This document shows, piece after piece, positions 63,001 to 64,000 of a DNA stretch of 64,000 nt. The notes beneath the pieces are model-generated. The model searched no databases. It worked only from the letters and a program-made list of their open reading frames with translations, and was not told where the DNA came from. How positions within the stretch are numbered: the stretch's first letter is position 1; every line of letters starts with the position of its first letter. The translations under genes were made by a program, and so were the position numbers. Origin of the DNA: Heterocephalus glaber (taxonomy: Eukaryota > Chordata > Mammalia > Rodentia > Bathyergidae); assembly GCF_000247695.1 (NCBI RefSeq), contig NW_004624795.1:12873016-12937015 (forward strand), in the 5' to 3' direction.

Positions 63001-63385
63001 GTATGCCAGGATAGCTGTGGCTGGTGGCCAAGGGTGGAGGTTTGCAGCTGTGCTGGACTCCAGGGAGGACTGGAACCAGGGACGTAAAGTGGGCATATTT
63101 CATGCACACAAAACCTAGGAACTTGCAAAGCAGACAAATTAGAGAATGATTCTGAATTGCCAAAGCATTTAGCTTAGGAGTTCTTAATGGGATCTCTGCT
63201 CAGGTTATATTTATTTATATTTACAGATATTTATGTGACTATAAGACATTGTGGAAGGATAAGACTGGGCAGAGAAGCTTCAGAATTACTGGCCCAATTC
63301 AGAACTGTCCAAGAATAATTGAATAAATAATATAAAATCATGTACAAACTTTCAGGAAACTGCATCACTTAAAGTTGGGTATTCT

Positions 63386-63512
63386 TGCTGGGTGTGGTGG
63401 AACACACTTGTAATCCTAGGACTTAGGAGGCTGAAGCAGGAGGACCACTGTGAGTTTAAGGCCAGCCTGAACTACATAACAAGACCCCATCTCAAAAAAT
63501 TAGAAAAAATAG
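63386..63512 (+). mobile_element. B1 SINE
   Basis: TGCTGGGTGTGGTGGAACAC to CCCCATCTC plus A-rich tail. Confidence 0.85.
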
Positions 63513-63596
63513 GGCCTGGTATTTAGCTCAGTGGTTCTGCCGCCTGCCTCGCAAGCACAAGGACCTGAGTTTGATCCCCAGTACAAAAAAAAAAAA
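63513..63596 (+). mobile_element. ID-like SINE
   Basis: Inserted at the tail of the B1. Flanked by AATTAGAAAAAA on both sides. Sense to DYNLL2. Confidence 0.88.
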
Positions 63597-63660
63597 ATTA
63601 GAAAAAAAAAGTTGGGTATCCTTATAATAATCCTCATGTAACTGCATCATCTTTTCCGTA

Positions 63661-63758
63661 CTTTTTTTTTTTTTTTTTCTTTTGGTACCAGGGATCGAAC
63701 TTGGGTCCTTGCACTTGCGCAGCAGGTGGCGAAACCACTGAGCTAAATCCCCGGCCCT
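63661..63758 (-). mobile_element. ID-like SINE
   Basis: Antisense to DYNLL2, about 70 nt from the sense copy. Flanked by an aged TTCCGTAC/TTCCCTAC repeat. Confidence 0.88.
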
Positions 63759-63819
63759 TCCCTACATTCTTAAGGAAAAGATGAGCTTGAAGAAAGAGCC
63801 ATCACTTGCTTTCTGTGGG

Positions 63820-64000
63820 AAATTGGATCCAGGATCCCCCTCAGATACCCAAATCCACAGATTCTTATATACTTCCTATAAAACAGTGCATATAATTCTG
63901 GGTTACTTATAATAACTAAAATAATGTAACATATCTAAATAGTCATACTGTATTGTTTAGGGAATAATAACAAGGGGAAAAATCTGTACACATTGAGAAT
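63820..64000 (+). repeat. MER2-like (Tigger) DNA transposon relic
   Basis: ATACCCAAATCCACAGATTC, GGGTTACTTATAATAACTAA and TACTGTATTGTTTAGGGAAT resemble the AT-rich interior of MER2/Tigger elements. Cut by the window end. Confidence 0.6.

Larger units (their letters stand above)
63001..64000 (+). other. DYNLL2: DYNLL2 intron 2 (start only)
   Basis: Begins GTATGC and runs off the window. It contains a B1, two IDs in opposite orientation and a DNA-transposon relic, annotated separately. Confidence 0.85.

Noticed and set aside
62728..63087. 119-codon ORF containing the DYNLL2 N-terminus
   Set aside because: It reads through the splice acceptor upstream and the donor downstream. Only 62869-63000 is DYNLL2 coding sequence.
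1..64000. CRISPR array, phage, operon or other prokaryotic-type system
   Set aside because: No evenly spaced direct repeats with unique spacers and no prokaryotic genes. The DNA is clearly a mammalian nuclear genome.

Overview
This is nuclear DNA of a placental mammal, most likely a non-murid rodent. Spliced exons, CpG-island promoters, MIR/L1/MaLR/DNA-transposon relics and three rodent-type SINE families are all present. The SINEs are B1, composite B1-dID elements, and a large young set of tRNA-derived ID-like elements ending in GGTACC plus an A-tail. B1-dID elements together with this ID variant argue against mouse or rat and fit a castorimorph (beaver-like) or related rodent. That species guess is tentative and would need a database search.

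Only two protein-coding genes are recognisable, and both are cut by the window. At the left edge, on the minus strand, is the first coding exon of SRSF1 (splicing factor ASF/SF2) with its CpG-island promoter. At the right end, on the plus strand, is DYNLL2 (dynein light chain LC8 type 2): a GC-rich non-coding exon 1 ending near 59616, a 3.2 kb intron, and coding exon 2 at 62862-63000. The last exon lies beyond the window. The two genes are divergent, and this order matches the SRSF1-DYNLL2 neighbourhood known from human 17q22. Next to the SRSF1 promoter is an unrecognised 113-codon ORF on the opposite strand (283-624), followed by an E2F/GC-box cluster. It is the only unexplained coding-like stretch I would follow up.

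The roughly 58 kb between the genes is intergenic and repeat-rich. It holds about three dozen ID-like SINEs, many with perfect target-site duplications, about 25 B1 elements, at least seven B1-dID composites, many old MIR copies, L1 ORF2 and 3'-end fragments, and DNA-transposon relics (MER5-like and MER2-like). It also carries many LTRs. Two full-length LTR-internal-LTR MaLR-type elements (7448-9741 and 35253-37437) and a solo LTR of the same family (38553-38961) have readable 5-bp duplications. At 28.7-31.1 kb there is a deep nest of elements inside elements.

The most notable observations concern retroelement mechanism rather than a new gene system. (1) There is a 416-bp block of perfect identity between the two otherwise diverged MaLR copies. 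(2) Four ultra-short insertions, consisting of a poly(A) tract with 0-13 nt of SINE sequence, are each flanked by an 11-14 bp target-site duplication. (3) A B1-ID dimer is flanked by one perfect 15-bp duplication, apparently a new composite SINE retrotransposed as a unit. (4) A foldback of two truncated ID halves shares three copies of the same target site. I saw no CRISPR array, operon or other prokaryotic-style system.
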